The position numbers and the translations under genes are program-made. A stretch of 10,977 nucleotides of DNA, taken from positions 1 through 10,977 of the forward strand of contig RFJS01000319.1 in NCBI GenBank assembly GCA_003694825.1, given 5' to 3'. Below are positions 1-7,804 of this stretch, piece by piece (positions within the stretch are counted from its first letter, which is position 1; every line of letters begins with the position of its first letter). The notes beneath the pieces are model-generated. The model did no database searches and was not told where the DNA came from. It saw nothing but the letters and a program-made list of their open reading frames with translations. This stretch comes from Verrucomicrobiota bacterium. GTDB lineage: Bacteria > Verrucomicrobiota > Verrucomicrobiia > Opitutales > Opitutaceae.

Positions 1-918
1 CTTCATCGTGTCCGCGTTGCCGGCGGCCTTGCTGCGGGTGAGGCTGATCTCGTAGATCGTGACAATCTCGCGGCCGGCGATGGAGGGCTCCTGTTTGAAG
101 CGACGCAGCGCGCAGGCCATCAGGTCTTCATTGACGCGGGTGACGGGGCGGAAGCTGCCGCGCTGCACGAGCACGGCCTTCTTGTAGAGGACCTCGCCGG
201 TGACGACCGGCCGTCCGTCGGGGGCAAAGAGCACGCCGTTGGTCAGCCCCTCCTCGACGAGAAGGAGGTTGAGCTCGCGGTTGTTCACCGTCGCGAAGGC
301 CGGGCCGGCTGTATCCAGATAGTCGACCTCGATGCGATCGGACCCCACGTTGTCGACGAGTGAGCGCACGAGCGTGAGGGGCTGGTCGGCGTATTCGAAG
401 GCGGCATAGAGCAGGTTGACGCCGAAAATGCCGATCGCCTGTTGCTGCATGACGTTCTCCTTGTCCCACATGCGCACGTGGGCGATGATTTCCGAGGGCG
501 CTTCGCCGGGGGTCCGCTGGAAGCGCACGCCGAGCCACCCGTGGCACTCGTTGTTGCCGCGGTAGCTGCGGGCGGCGACGGTGTCGGCGAACACGAAGAA
601 GCGGGTGCGCTCGCCGCGGACAGCGCTGAGGCGGTCGAGCAGCAGGTCATACTCATGGTCGAGCATGGTGGCGAGCCGCTCGCGGGAGACATACCGCTTC
701 GTCTTGCCGTAGATGGCGTCGCTGAAGGCCATGTCGTAGGCCGACATCGTCTTGGCCACGGTTCCGGAGGCGCCGCCCACGTGAAAGAAATGCCGGGCGA
801 CCTCCTGACCGGCGCCGATCTCGGCGAATGTGCCGTAGCGGGAGTCGTCCAGGTTGATCAGCAGCGCCTTGCGGTGCGGTGTGAGCAGCTGGCGGTCGGT
901 TGGATCATGGCTCGACAT
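1..918 (-). CDS. Conserved protein of unknown function, 3' part missing (runs off left edge)
   Basis: The minus frame is open from ATG at 918 to base 1 (306 codons, no stop), so the C-terminus lies outside the window. I recognise a conserved family of roughly 480-490 residues, common in cyanobacteria. Shared blocks are RYGTFAEIGAGQEVARHFF near residue 27, VGGASGTVAKTMSAYDM near 47, IYGKTKRYVSRERL, FADTVAARSYRGNNECHGW, VNLLYAAFEYADQP, and KKAVLVQRGSFRPVT near 240. As I recall, databases label relatives 'TonB-dependent receptor' or 'nicotinate-nucleotide adenylyltransferase'. Neither fits: there is no signal peptide, no beta-barrel pattern and no nucleotidyltransferase motif. It looks like a soluble cytoplasmic protein. 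The start at 918 (MSSHDP) fits the point where conservation begins; in-frame ATGs at 972 and 984 are alternatives, and a TGA at 1027-1029 closes the frame. No Shine-Dalgarno is visible. It lies 204 bp downstream of araD on the same strand, so co-transcription is possible. Function unknown. Confidence 0.85.
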   Translation of the reverse strand, partial: MSSHDPTDRQLLTPHRKALLINLDDSRYGTFAEIGAGQEVARHFFHVGGASGTVAKTMSAYDMAFSDAIYGKTKRYVSRERLATMLDHEYDLLLDRLSAVRGERTRFFVFADTVAARSYRGNNECHGWLGVRFQRTPGEAPSEIIAHVRMWDKENVMQQQAIGIFGVNLLYAAFEYADQPLTLVRSLVDNVGSDRIEVDYLDTAGPAFATVNNRELNLLLVEEGLTNGVLFAPDGRPVVTGEVLYKKAVLVQRGSFRPVTRVNEDLMACALRRFKQEPSIAGREIVTIYEISLTRSKAAGNADTMK

Positions 919-1122
919 GCCATGAGCATGAGCCGGGAAGGCCACCTGGATGAAGCCCGAAACGCGCGCCATCGCCGGAGCCATCGGCGCGCCACGGGGC
1001 TCCAGGCGCGCTGCCGGGAGACCACCTCATCCGGCCGGGAATGCGTGGGAGACCCTGTGCGGGAAATGCCGAAGCGAGCCGCGCCGGGCGGACTGGCGCT
1101 CCTGGATGGAGGGCGGAGCCGT
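919..1122. other. Spacer between araD and the unknown gene
   Basis: 204 bp of GC-rich sequence. I see no RNA gene, no clear terminator (no stem followed by a T run on the minus strand) and no convincing promoter. The in-frame extension of the left gene covers 919-984 if one of its upstream ATGs is used instead of the one at 918. Confidence 0.5.
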
Positions 1123-1821
1123 TCAGCCGTTGCCGGCCTGGCCGTAGTAGGCGTTGGGTCCGTGCTTGCGGCGGAAGTGCTTGTGGAGCAGCTCGGGCTC
1201 AATCGCGCGCAGGTCCGGCGCGAGCTGGCGGCTCATCAGAGCCATGTGGGCGCAGCACTCCAGGGCCACGGCGGTTTCGACGGCTTTGGCCACGGTTGAT
1301 CCTCAGGTGAAGGGACCGTGCCGGTTCACGAGCACGGCCGGGAAGTCGAGCGGATCGAGGTCCGCGAAACGCTCGCGGATCACGAGGCCCGTGTTCCATT
1401 CATATTCGCCCTGGATTTCCTCGGGGGTCATCTTTCGGGTGACCGGCACCTCGCCGAAGAAATAGTCGGCATGCGTCGTGCCGAAGCAGGGGATCGCCGT
1501 GCCGGACTGGGCGAAGGCGGTGGCACAGGAGCTGTGGGTGTGTACCACGCCGCCGATGGCGGGGAACTCGATGTAGAGGCAGCGGTGCGTCGGCGTATCG
1601 GAGGAGGGGCGCAGTGACCCCTCGACGATCTTGCCGTCGAGATCCACGAGGACCATGTCCTCGGGCTTGAGTGTCTCGTAAGCGACGCCGCTGGGCTTGA
1701 TGGCAAAGATGCCGCGGTCGCGGTCGATGGCGCTGGCATTGCCGAAGGTGAGGTTGATCAGGCCCTGGCGGGGCAGCGCGAGGTTGGCCTCCCAGGCTGC
1801 GGCTTTCAGGTCTTCGAGCAT
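1123..1821 (-). pseudogene. araD: L-ribulose-5-phosphate 4-epimerase AraD, in-frame TGA at codon 173
   Basis: AraD converts L-ribulose-5-phosphate to D-xylulose-5-phosphate, the last step of bacterial arabinose catabolism. The frame from ATG at 1821 to TGA at 1123-1125 holds 232 codons (E. coli AraD has 231 residues) and matches the family throughout: MLEDLK, IKPSGV at 41, SSDTPTHR at 73, VHTHS at 93, [11 protein letters not shown] at 114, GEYEWNTG at 138, NRHGPF at 166. The zinc ligands (H94, H96, H168, equal to E. coli H95, H97, H171) and D119 are present. Codon 173 (1303-1305) is TGA where the family has Trp (HGPFAWG in E. coli), one base from TGG. The same frame then continues for 59 codons to KHGPNAYYGQ, including the counterparts of E. 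coli H218 and Y229. A product ending at 172 would lack those residues and should be inactive. araA ends 52 bp upstream. No Shine-Dalgarno is visible before 1821. Sequencing error or UGA suppression cannot be excluded. Confidence 0.9.
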
Positions 1822-1873
1822 GGAGATGTGAGTGGGTGAGTGGTTGGGCGTGGCGTGGATGTCCGGCGGGGAG

Positions 1874-3385
1874 TCAGGCGCGGATGCCCTGGGCCAGGTG
1901 GTAGTAGACCTCGTTGTTGCGCAGTTCCTGCTTCAGGCCGCTGAGCGTGGTGCCCTCGCGGATCACCACGAGTTCGATCCCGGCGATGTCGGCGAAATCC
2001 TCCATGTGCTCGGTAGTGACGCTGTAGCTGTAGCCGGTGTAGTGAGCGCCGCCGGCGAGGATCCATGCCGCGCACGCGGTCTTGAAGTCGGGCTTGCATT
2101 CCCAGAGCGCACGGGCGACCGGGAGGCGCGGCAGCGGTTGCGGAGGCTCGAGGGCTTCGACCTCGTTGACGATGAGCCGGAAGCGGTTGCCGAGGTGGAC
2201 CATCGAGGCGTTGATCGCCGGGCCGGGGGGCGCGGTGAAGACCAGGCGCACCGGATCCTCCCGGCCGCCGATGCCGAGGGGGTGGATTTCGAGGCTCGGG
2301 CGCTCGCCGGCGATGGATTCGCAGACCTCGAGCATGTGGGAGCCGAGCACCTGGTGCCGGCCGGGCTCGAGGTGGTAGGTATAGTCCTCCATGAACGACG
2401 TGCCTCCGGGCAGGTCGGCGGCGATGGCCTTCATGGCGCGCAGCAGGGCGCAGGTTTTCCAGTCGCCTTCGGCGCCGAAGCCGTAGCCGTCGGCCATGAG
2501 ACGCTGGACGGCGAGGCCGGGGAGCTGGCGCAGACCATGGAGATCTTCGAACGTGGTGGTGAAGCCCTTGAAGCCACCGTCCTCGAGAAAGGCGCGGAGT
2601 CCCAGCTCGATCCGGGCACCCTCGCGCAGCGATTCGTGGCGGTCGCCGCCCTTGCGCAGAGCGGGCGCGACTTTTTAGCGCTCCTCGTATTCGGCGCAGA
2701 GGCGGGTGACAGCCTCGGGGCTGACGTCGTTGATGCGCGCCACGAGGTCGCCCACACCGTAGCCATTGACTGAATATCCGAAGCGCATTTCCGAAGCGAC
2801 CTTGTCGCCCTCGGTTACGGCGACCTGGCGCATGTTGTCACCGAAACGGGCGAAGCGGGCGCCCTGCAGGTCGCTCCAGCCGCGCACGGCGCGCATCCAC
2901 GCGCCGATGCGATCCTGCACCTCGGGGTCCGACCAGTGGCCGACGACGACCTTGCGGTTGAGGCGCATGCGCGTGTGAATGAATCCGGCCTACCGGTCTC
3001 CGTGTGCGGCCTGGTTGAGATTCATGAAATCCATGTCGATCGTGCTCCACGGCAGGTCCCGTTTGAACTGCGTGTGCAGGTGCATGAAGGGCTTCGTGAG
3101 CACGTTGAGGCCGCGGATCCACATCTTCGATGGCGAGAAGGTGTGCATCCAGAGGATGAGGCCGCCGCAGGCGGGGGCGTGGTTCGCTTCCTGGCAGAGG
3201 GCATGGATCTCTTCGGGCGTGGTGAGGAGGGCCTTGAAGGTCAGCTTGAGCGGGAGCCGGTCGGAGGCGTCGAGCGCCGCGACGATTTTCCGGGAGTTCT
3301 CGGCGACCTCTTTAAGTGGCCCCGGGCCGTAGAGGTGCTGGGAGCCGGTGACGAACCAGATTTCGGGATTGGCGAGATGAATCAT
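1874..3385 (-). pseudogene. araA: L-arabinose isomerase AraA, two in-frame stops (TAG codon 132, TAA codon 237)
   Basis: AraA isomerises L-arabinose to L-ribulose. The frame from ATG at 3385 to TGA at 1874-1876 has 503 codons, against 500 residues in E. coli, and numbering matches E. coli over most of the length. Seen are [12 protein letters not shown] at 10, [13 protein letters not shown] near 79, [14 protein letters not shown] at 118, [20 protein letters not shown] near 146, [17 protein letters not shown] at 180, [10 protein letters not shown] at 276, GAEGDWKT with catalytic E306, SFMEDYTYH with E333, GSHMLE with H350, and AGGAHYT with H448 (E. coli H450). Two nonsense codons interrupt it: TAG at 2990-2992, where E. 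coli has E132, and TAA at 2675-2677, where E. coli has Y237. The frame never shifts, and flanking residues stay conserved. Automatic callers will report three short genes of 131, 97 and 207 residues. All catalytic residues lie after the second stop. araB ends 98 bp upstream; no clear Shine-Dalgarno. Confidence 0.92.
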
Positions 3386-3483
3386 GGAATTGCGGAGTTT
3401 CGGTGGTGAAAGGTGGATGGTTGTGCGGAAAGGTGGCGCCCGCGGCGGCGCGGCAGCCGTCGGGGGCGGGAAGTCTGGTCGGG

Positions 3484-5145
3484 TCAGGCGCGTTGGGCTT
3501 CCTTGATTTCGAGAAGCCGCTTCATCACGCCGGAGAGATCGGCGTCTTTTTTCAGACCGCCGAAAGTGTCATGAAGGGTGCGGTAGAGTTCGTAGAGCTG
3601 ATCGTAGACGCGCCGATGGGCGGGGATGGGCTTGTAGACGACATCCTTCAGGGAGGTCATCTGCCGTTCGGCGGAGGCGAAGCTCTTATAGGCACCCGCG
3701 ACGACGGCCGCGGAGATGGCCGAGCCGAGGGCACAGGCCTGGCTGGATCCGGAGACCAGCATCGTGCAGCCGGTGACGTCGGCATAGATCTGCATGAGCA
3801 TCGGATTTTTCTCGGCGATGCCGCCGGCGCAGATGATGCGGCGGATGGGCACGCCGTATTCCCGGAGGCGTTCGATGATAGTGCGGGCTCCGAAGGCGGT
3901 GGCCTCGATGAGGGCGCGGTAGATTTCGGCGCGGGTGGTGTGGAGGGTCTGGCCGAGCAGCAGTCCGGAGAGGCGTTGATCGACGAGGATGGTGCGGTTG
4001 CCGTTGTTCCAGTCGAGGGCGAGCAGGCCGGCCTGCCCGGGCTTCTGTTTCGCGGCTTCGGTGGTGAGGACTCTGTGCGTCTCCTCGTCGCCCTGACAGA
4101 CGACCTCGACCCACCACTTGAAAATGTCGCCGACGGCGGATTGCCCGGCCTCGATGCCGTAGTAGCCCGGGAGGATGGCACCCTTGACGATGCCGCAGAT
4201 GCCCGGGATGTCCGGCACGGGCTTCTTCGTCGAGACCACGCCGACATCGCAGGTCGATGTGCCGATGACCTTGACGAGGGTGCCCTCCTTCACGCCGCAG
4301 CCGATGGCGCCGTAGTGCACGTCGAACTCGCCGATGGCGATGGGGATGCCGGGCTTGAGGCCGAGCTTTTCCGCCCACTGCGGGCAGAGGCTGCCGGCGG
4401 GCTCGCTGGCGTCCCATGCTTTTTCATACAGCCGGTCGCGAAGCTCGGCGATTTTCGGGTCGAGCCGGGCGAGAAAGTCTTTTTCGGGCAGGCCGCCCCA
4501 ATCTTCGGCGTAGAGGGCCTTGTGTCCGGCAGCGCAGACACCCCGCTTGACGGCGCGGGGATCGTTCACCCCGGCGAGGACGGAAGGCACCCAGTCGGTG
4601 AGTTCGACCCACGACCAGGCGGCGTCGAAGACGGCGGGGTCGATGTTGAGGCAGTGCCAGATCTTGGACCAGAACCACTCCGAGGAGTAGACGCCGCCAC
4701 AACTGGCGATGTATTCAGGGTGGTGTTGCGCCGCAAGTTCGGTGATACGGGCGGCTTCGCGCCAACTGGTGTGGTCCTTCCAGAGCCAGCACTGGGCGTT
4801 GAGGTTTTTCCGCCACTTGCGCTGGAAGGCGATCGGCACGTTGCGGGCGTCGACGGGGATGGGGCTGGAGCCCGTGCTGTCGACGCCGATACCGATGACC
4901 GCGTCGGGCGAAAAGCCGCGCTTTTTCCGGGCGAGACGGATCGCTTCGGTGACGCTCTTTTCCAGGCCGTAAAGGTAGTCGGCCGGGTTTTGACGCGCGA
5001 CGTTGTGATCGCTCTTGTCGAGCAGGATACCCTGGCTGCCGCTTGGGTAGTTGACGACGGCGCTGCCCATTTCGGCTCCGTCGGTGCAACGGACGATCAG
5101 TGCCCGGACGGAGTTTGTTCCATAGTCGATTCCAAGGGAGTACAT
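3484..5145 (-). CDS. araB: L-ribulokinase AraB (FGGY kinase)
   Basis: AraB phosphorylates L-ribulose to L-ribulose-5-phosphate with ATP in the cytoplasm. The 553-residue product is close to E. coli AraB (566). FGGY-family landmarks are the phosphate-binding [12 protein letters not shown] at 5-16, [15 protein letters not shown] at 85-99, WKDHTS at 122, [15 protein letters not shown] at 150-164, AGHK at 206, [11 protein letters not shown] at 272-282 with D275 the likely catalytic base, KVIGTSTCD at 292-300, [25 protein letters not shown], and the ATP-binding [11 protein letters not shown]. The start at 5145 is supported because the next codons upstream run into an in-frame TAA. No Shine-Dalgarno precedes it. 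It is first in an araB-araA-araD operon and the only intact member. With araA and araD interrupted it has no known partner here. No arabinose transporter or AraR/AraC-type regulator is in the window. Confidence 0.95.
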   Translation of the reverse strand: MYSLGIDYGTNSVRALIVRCTDGAEMGSAVVNYPSGSQGILLDKSDHNVARQNPADYLYGLEKSVTEAIRLARKKRGFSPDAVIGIGVDSTGSSPIPVDARNVPIAFQRKWRKNLNAQCWLWKDHTSWREAARITELAAQHHPEYIASCGGVYSSEWFWSKIWHCLNIDPAVFDAAWSWVELTDWVPSVLAGVNDPRAVKRGVCAAGHKALYAEDWGGLPEKDFLARLDPKIAELRDRLYEKAWDASEPAGSLCPQWAEKLGLKPGIPIAIGEFDVHYGAIGCGVKEGTLVKVIGTSTCDVGVVSTKKPVPDIPGICGIVKGAILPGYYGIEAGQSAVGDIFKWWVEVVCQGDEETHRVLTTEAAKQKPGQAGLLALDWNNGNRTILVDQRLSGLLLGQTLHTTRAEIYRALIEATAFGARTIIERLREYGVPIRRIICAGGIAEKNPMLMQIYADVTGCTMLVSGSSQACALGSAISAAVVAGAYKSFASAERQMTSLKDVVYKPIPAHRRVYDQLYELYRTLHDTFGGLKKDADLSGVMKRLLEIKEAQRA

Positions 5146-5175
5146 CCAGGCATCTTAAACGACCTGGTGGTGGCA

Positions 5176-5205
5176 AGTAAACGGGTCTGTGCATCGAACA
5201 GTCAA
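5176..5205 (-). promoter_or_regulatory. Candidate sigma-70-like promoter of araB
   Basis: On the minus strand a -35-like TTGACT (5205-5200) and a -10-like TTTACT (5181-5176) are 18 bp apart, giving an expected start about 25 nt before the araB ATG. The -10 box matches the consensus at only four of six positions, so this is a proposal. It is the most AT-rich stretch between purK and araB. Confidence 0.4.
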
Positions 5206-5280
5206 TCAGCTCCGTCGGCTGACGACCGGCCGGGCGGGAGCACGGGAGCGGAGGTGTTGGGGCGCGGGCGCGGGAAGACA

Positions 5281-5300
5281 CACGGCGGGATCCAGCCGTG
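5281..5300. repeat. 20-bp near-palindrome upstream of araB
   Basis: CACGGCGGGATCCAGCCGTG reads almost the same on both strands: nine of ten base pairs match, and only positions 5287/5294 do not. It lies 135 bp upstream of the araB start and about 65 bp beyond the purK stop. There is no T run on either side, so it does not look like a rho-independent terminator. It could be an operator for an arabinose regulator or a transcript-end hairpin of purEK. Confidence 0.45.
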
Positions 5301-5366
5301 GATGGCGGTGGGATCGAAGGCGCGTGGGGGCTGTTTTTCCCGGATGTAGCCTGGCCGGGCCGGGAT

Positions 5367-6521
5367 TCAAGCGTCGCCGAGCCCGGCGGCGCGAAGCAGG
5401 CGGGCCTTGATGGCGCGGGCCCGGGCGAGGGCGTCGTCGGCCGAGTCGGCGAGGATGTTGAGGTGGCCCATCTTGCGGCCGGGCCGGGCCTCGGCCTTGC
5501 CATAGAGGTGGAGCTTGGCGTGCGGGTCGCTCAGGCAGGCGGACCAGTCGGGCGTGCCGCGATGCCAGAGATCGCCGAGGAGGTTGAGCATGACGGTGGG
5601 CTTGAGCGCGGAAGGATCGCCGAGCGGCAGGCCGCAAACCGCCCTCACGTGCTGTTCGAACTGGCTGGTGCAGGCGCCATCGAGGCTCCAGTGGCCGCTG
5701 TTGTGCGGGCGGGGCGCCATTTCGTTGACGAGGACGCGGCCGTCACGGGTGAGAAACATTTCCACGGCGAGCAGGCCGACGAGCTGCAAACTCCGGGCGA
5801 TGTCGGAGGCGAGCTCGACCGCGGCTCTGGCGACGTCCGGCGGGACGCGCGCCGGGACGATCGAGAAATCGAGAATGTGATTGGTGTGAATGTTCTCCGC
5901 GACGGGGAATGGGCGCACTTCACCGGCCGGATTGGCCGCGACGATCACGGACAGCTCCAGGGCGAAGTCGACAAAACCCTCGAGCACACCGCGCGGAGCG
6001 CCGAACTCGCGCCAGAGTGCCTCGAAGTCTTCGGGCGTCTCGGCGATCTTTTGCTGTCCCTTGCCGTCGTATCCGAAATCGGCGGTCTTCAGCACGGCGG
6101 GCGCGCCGCCCACGGCGGGCAGCGCCTCGCGCAGAGCCGCGGCGGAATCGACGATGGCGAACGGTGCGCAGGGGAATCCGTTGTCGGCGAGGAATTGCTT
6201 TTCGCGGGCGCGGTTTTGGCAGATGTGCAGGATTTCCGGCCGCGGATGGGTGGGCACAATGCCGGCCGCCTCGCGGGCGGCCTCGATGGCGATGTTTTCA
6301 AACTCGTAGGTGACGACGTCGGCCGCCCGCGCGAGCCGGCGCACGCCGTCGAGATCGTCGTAGGCCGCTTCGATGACAGTGTCGGCGATCTGGGCGGCCG
6401 GGCTGCGCGGGGTGGGTTCGAGCACGGCGATGCCGTAGCCCATGTGCCGGGCCGCCAGGCCGGTCATGCGCCCGAGCTGGCCGCCGCCGAGAATGCCGAT
6501 GCAGGCGCCGGGAAGGATCAT
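5367..6521 (-). CDS. purK: N5-carboxyaminoimidazole ribonucleotide synthase PurK
   Basis: PurK uses ATP and bicarbonate to carboxylate AIR to N5-CAIR in de novo purine synthesis. The 384-residue product has the ATP-grasp layout of the family: N-terminal [11 protein letters not shown] at 9-19, VTYEFENI at 70-77, [13 protein letters not shown] at 144-156 (ATP-binding loop), PVAENIH at 206, and the metal/substrate region [19 protein letters not shown] at 265-283. The frame stays open upstream to a further ATG at 6824, but that would lie inside purE. The start at 6521 fits the family's N-terminus, and its ATG shares four bases (ATGA) with the purE stop, so translational coupling is likely and no Shine-Dalgarno is needed. 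The stop is TGA at 5367-5369; no strong terminator follows. The domain order is complete with no lesion. Confidence 0.97.
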   Translation of the reverse strand: MILPGACIGILGGGQLGRMTGLAARHMGYGIAVLEPTPRSPAAQIADTVIEAAYDDLDGVRRLARAADVVTYEFENIAIEAAREAAGIVPTHPRPEILHICQNRAREKQFLADNGFPCAPFAIVDSAAALREALPAVGGAPAVLKTADFGYDGKGQQKIAETPEDFEALWREFGAPRGVLEGFVDFALELSVIVAANPAGEVRPFPVAENIHTNHILDFSIVPARVPPDVARAAVELASDIARSLQLVGLLAVEMFLTRDGRVLVNEMAPRPHNSGHWSLDGACTSQFEQHVRAVCGLPLGDPSALKPTVMLNLLGDLWHRGTPDWSACLSDPHAKLHLYGKAEARPGRKMGHLNILADSADDALARARAIKARLLRAAGLGDA

Positions 6522-7021
6522 GGGAGCTTCGAAGCGAGCACCTTGTCGGTGAGTCCCTGGCGGTAGGCGGCGAGCTTTTCCGCGATGGCGGCATCCTCGA
6601 CGGCGAGGATGGATACGGCGAAGAGGGCGGCGTTGATGGCGCCCGGCTTGCCGATGGCGAAGGTGGCGACCGGGATGCCCCCGGGCATCTGCACGATCGA
6701 AAGCAGCGAGTCCATGCCTTTGAGGGCCTTCGATTCGACCGGGACGCCGAGCACGGGCAGGTCGGTCATCGAAGCGGTCATGCCGGGCAGGTGGGCGGCG
6801 CCGCCGGCCCCGGCGATGATGCACTTGAGCCCCCGCGAGCGGGCGGAGCGGGCGTAGTCGTAGAGCTTTTGCGGGGTGCGGTGGGCGCTGACCACTTCGC
6901 GCTCGTGCGGCACACCGAACTGTTCGAGGATCTCGACGGCGTGCTGCATGGTTTCCCAGTCCGATGTGCTGCCCATGATGACGCCGACGAGCGGAGCGGA
7001 TGAGGCTTTCGATGACGACAT
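6518..7021 (-). CDS. purE: N5-carboxyaminoimidazole ribonucleotide mutase PurE (class I)
   Basis: PurE moves the carboxyl group of N5-CAIR to carbon 4 to give CAIR, the step after PurK. The 167-residue product shows class I signatures: [13 protein letters not shown] at 13-25, SAHRTP at 45-50 with H47 matching the catalytic His (E. coli H45), [12 protein letters not shown] at 70-81, LPVLGVPV at 88, the long [19 protein letters not shown] block at 102-120, and GAINAAL at 127. Having purK next door fits class I, which needs PurK, as opposed to class II, which uses CO2 directly. The start at 7021 leaves a nine-residue Ser/Ala-rich lead before the core, normal for the family. The gene is divergent from the prolyl isomerase gene, with a 164-bp shared spacer. 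Confidence 0.97.
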   Translation of the reverse strand: MSSSKASSAPLVGVIMGSTSDWETMQHAVEILEQFGVPHEREVVSAHRTPQKLYDYARSARSRGLKCIIAGAGGAAHLPGMTASMTDLPVLGVPVESKALKGMDSLLSIVQMPGGIPVATFAIGKPGAINAALFAVSILAVEDAAIAEKLAAYRQGLTDKVLASKLP

Positions 7022-7061
7022 GGCTCGAGAAATTCCGGTTGGCGTGCCGGGAGGTCGAGCC
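7022..7061 (-). promoter_or_regulatory. Inverted repeat directly against the purE start codon
   Basis: In the purE leader, GGCTCGA (7061-7055) can pair perfectly with TCGAGCC (7028-7022), which touches the ATG. Inside the loop a second CCGG/CCGG pair can form. The resulting stem would sit where a ribosome must bind, so it might lower purE translation. I do not recognise a known riboswitch here, and the function is inferred from structure only. Confidence 0.3.
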
Positions 7062-7159
7062 GAAATGTCGGAGCCGCGGGCGGAACGCCGGGAAAAGAAA
7101 TCGGGATTGGGCCTTGCTGTGACGTTACGGAGGTGGGAGGGTGGCGTTCCTTCAATAGA

Positions 7160-7174
7160 AACTATAGTTAGAGG
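7160..7174 (+). promoter_or_regulatory. Candidate -10 box and weak ribosome site of the prolyl isomerase gene
   Basis: The most AT-rich point of the purE/isomerase spacer contains the perfect 10-bp palindrome AACTATAGTT (7160-7169), which holds a good -10 box TATAGT (7163-7168) on the plus strand and its mirror on the minus strand. No convincing -35 lies 17 bp upstream. AGAGG (7170-7174), 11 nt before the ATG at 7186, may act as a Shine-Dalgarno, although so close to the -10 it would fall near the transcript start. Both roles cannot easily be true together. Confidence 0.35.
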
Positions 7175-7185
7175 TTAGGTTAGTT

Positions 7186-7656
7186 ATGCAGCGTCAGGTT
7201 GTTTCATTTCATTACGTTCTCCGCGATGAAGCGGGCGAGGTCGTCGACGCGTCCTCGAAGGAAAATCCGATCACGTTCCTCGAGGGGTCCGGCATGATCA
7301 TCGACGGTCTCGAGAAGGCGTTGCATGACATGGCGGTCGGCGAGCAGCGCAAGGTGTCGCTCGAGCCGGAGGATGCCTACGGCGCCTACGACGAGCGCCA
7401 GGTGCAGGAGGTGGACCGTTCGGTTCTGCCGGTTGATGAAGTCAAGGTCGGCGACATGTTTCAGGCCGGGCAGGATCGCCACTCGCCGATCGTTCGCGTG
7501 ATCGAAGTCACCGAGGAGAAGGTGAAGCTCGACGCCAACCATCCGATGGCCGGCAAGCGGCTGTTTTTCGATGTGGAGGTCGTCGAGAAACGCGACGCCA
7601 CTGAAGAGGAGATCGCTCACGGCCACGTGCACGGGCCGGGCGGTCACCAGCACTGA
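7186..7656 (+). CDS. slyD: SlyD-type FKBP peptidyl-prolyl cis-trans isomerase
   Basis: The 156-residue product is a cytoplasmic prolyl isomerase and chaperone of the SlyD branch. The N-terminal part carries the FKBP half-domain (VSFHYVLRDEAGEVVDAS at 6-23, FLEGSGMIIDGLEKAL at 31-46, VGEQRKVSLEPEDAYGAYDE). It is followed by the inserted insert-in-flap domain (about 70-125, with PVDEVKVGDMF and DANHPMAGKRL) and the closing FKBP strand FDVEVVEKRDATEEE. The tail, HGHVHGPGGHQH at 145-156, is His-rich, as in E. coli SlyD where a longer His/Cys tail binds nickel. Here it lacks Cys and is shorter, so metal binding is likely weaker. The long alternative frame of the next gene overlaps this one, but that overlap is not real coding. 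Confidence 0.95.
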   Translation: MQRQVVSFHYVLRDEAGEVVDASSKENPITFLEGSGMIIDGLEKALHDMAVGEQRKVSLEPEDAYGAYDERQVQEVDRSVLPVDEVKVGDMFQAGQDRHSPIVRVIEVTEEKVKLDANHPMAGKRLFFDVEVVEKRDATEEEIAHGHVHGPGGHQH

Positions 7657-7683
7657 GGCGGTCTGCCGCCGCGTGCCGTGCGG

Positions 7684-7701
7684 CTCCGGCTCATGCCGGA
7701 G
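7684..7701 (+). repeat. Short hairpin after the prolyl isomerase gene
   Basis: CTCCGGC (7684-7690) and GCCGGAG (7695-7701) form a perfect 7-bp stem with a TCAT loop, 15 nt before the terminator hairpin. No T run follows it, so it probably stabilises the transcript 3' end or assists termination. Confidence 0.5.
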
Positions 7702-7716
7702 AAGACAGTTTTCCAG

Positions 7717-7754
7717 GCCTCGGGGCGATACGCGCCCCGGGGCTTTTTCTTTTT
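7717..7754 (+). terminator. Rho-independent terminator of the prolyl isomerase gene
   Basis: An 11-bp GC-rich stem (GCCTCGGGGCG at 7717-7727 with CGCCCCGGGGC at 7733-7743, one G-U wobble) and a 5-nt loop are followed at once by TTTTTCTTTTT (7744-7754). This is a strong intrinsic terminator on the plus strand and separates the isomerase from the regulator gene. Confidence 0.93.
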
Positions 7755-7804
7755 GCGGGAAAAGGGCGGCCGGGCGGCTGGCGGGAGAGCGATGGCGGGG
7801 GCTC

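Noticed and set aside
1832..2773. A 313-codon plus-strand frame opposite araA, and a similar one at 442-1299 opposite araD and the left gene.
   Set aside because: Both lie antisense to frames with strong family conservation and match nothing I know.
1303..2992. Stop-codon reassignment as the explanation of the three interruptions.
   Set aside because: TGA terminates all eight genes, so it cannot be freely read as Trp, and I know of no code that reads TAG as Glu and TAA as Tyr. Occasional suppression is not excluded.
1874..3385. Frameshifts breaking araA into three pieces.
   Set aside because: All three pieces are in the same frame, and the codons between them translate to conserved AraA sequence; only the stop codons interrupt.
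3436..3451. A possible hairpin (GCGCC/GGCGC) in the araB-araA spacer.
   Set aside because: The stem is only 5 bp in very GC-rich DNA, with no T run; chance is a sufficient explanation.
3403..5349. A 648-codon plus-strand frame opposite araB.
   Set aside because: It is an antisense shadow of a clear ribulokinase gene in GC-rich DNA; its composition is Gly/Asp/Val-rich with no recognisable motif.
5298..6566. A 422-codon plus-strand frame opposite purK.
   Set aside because: purK on the minus strand explains the sequence fully; the plus frame is a mirror of its codon bias.
5367..6824. A longer purK start at 6824 giving 485 residues.
   Set aside because: It would overlap most of purE and add about 100 residues not found in PurK; the ATGA start at 6521 fits the family.
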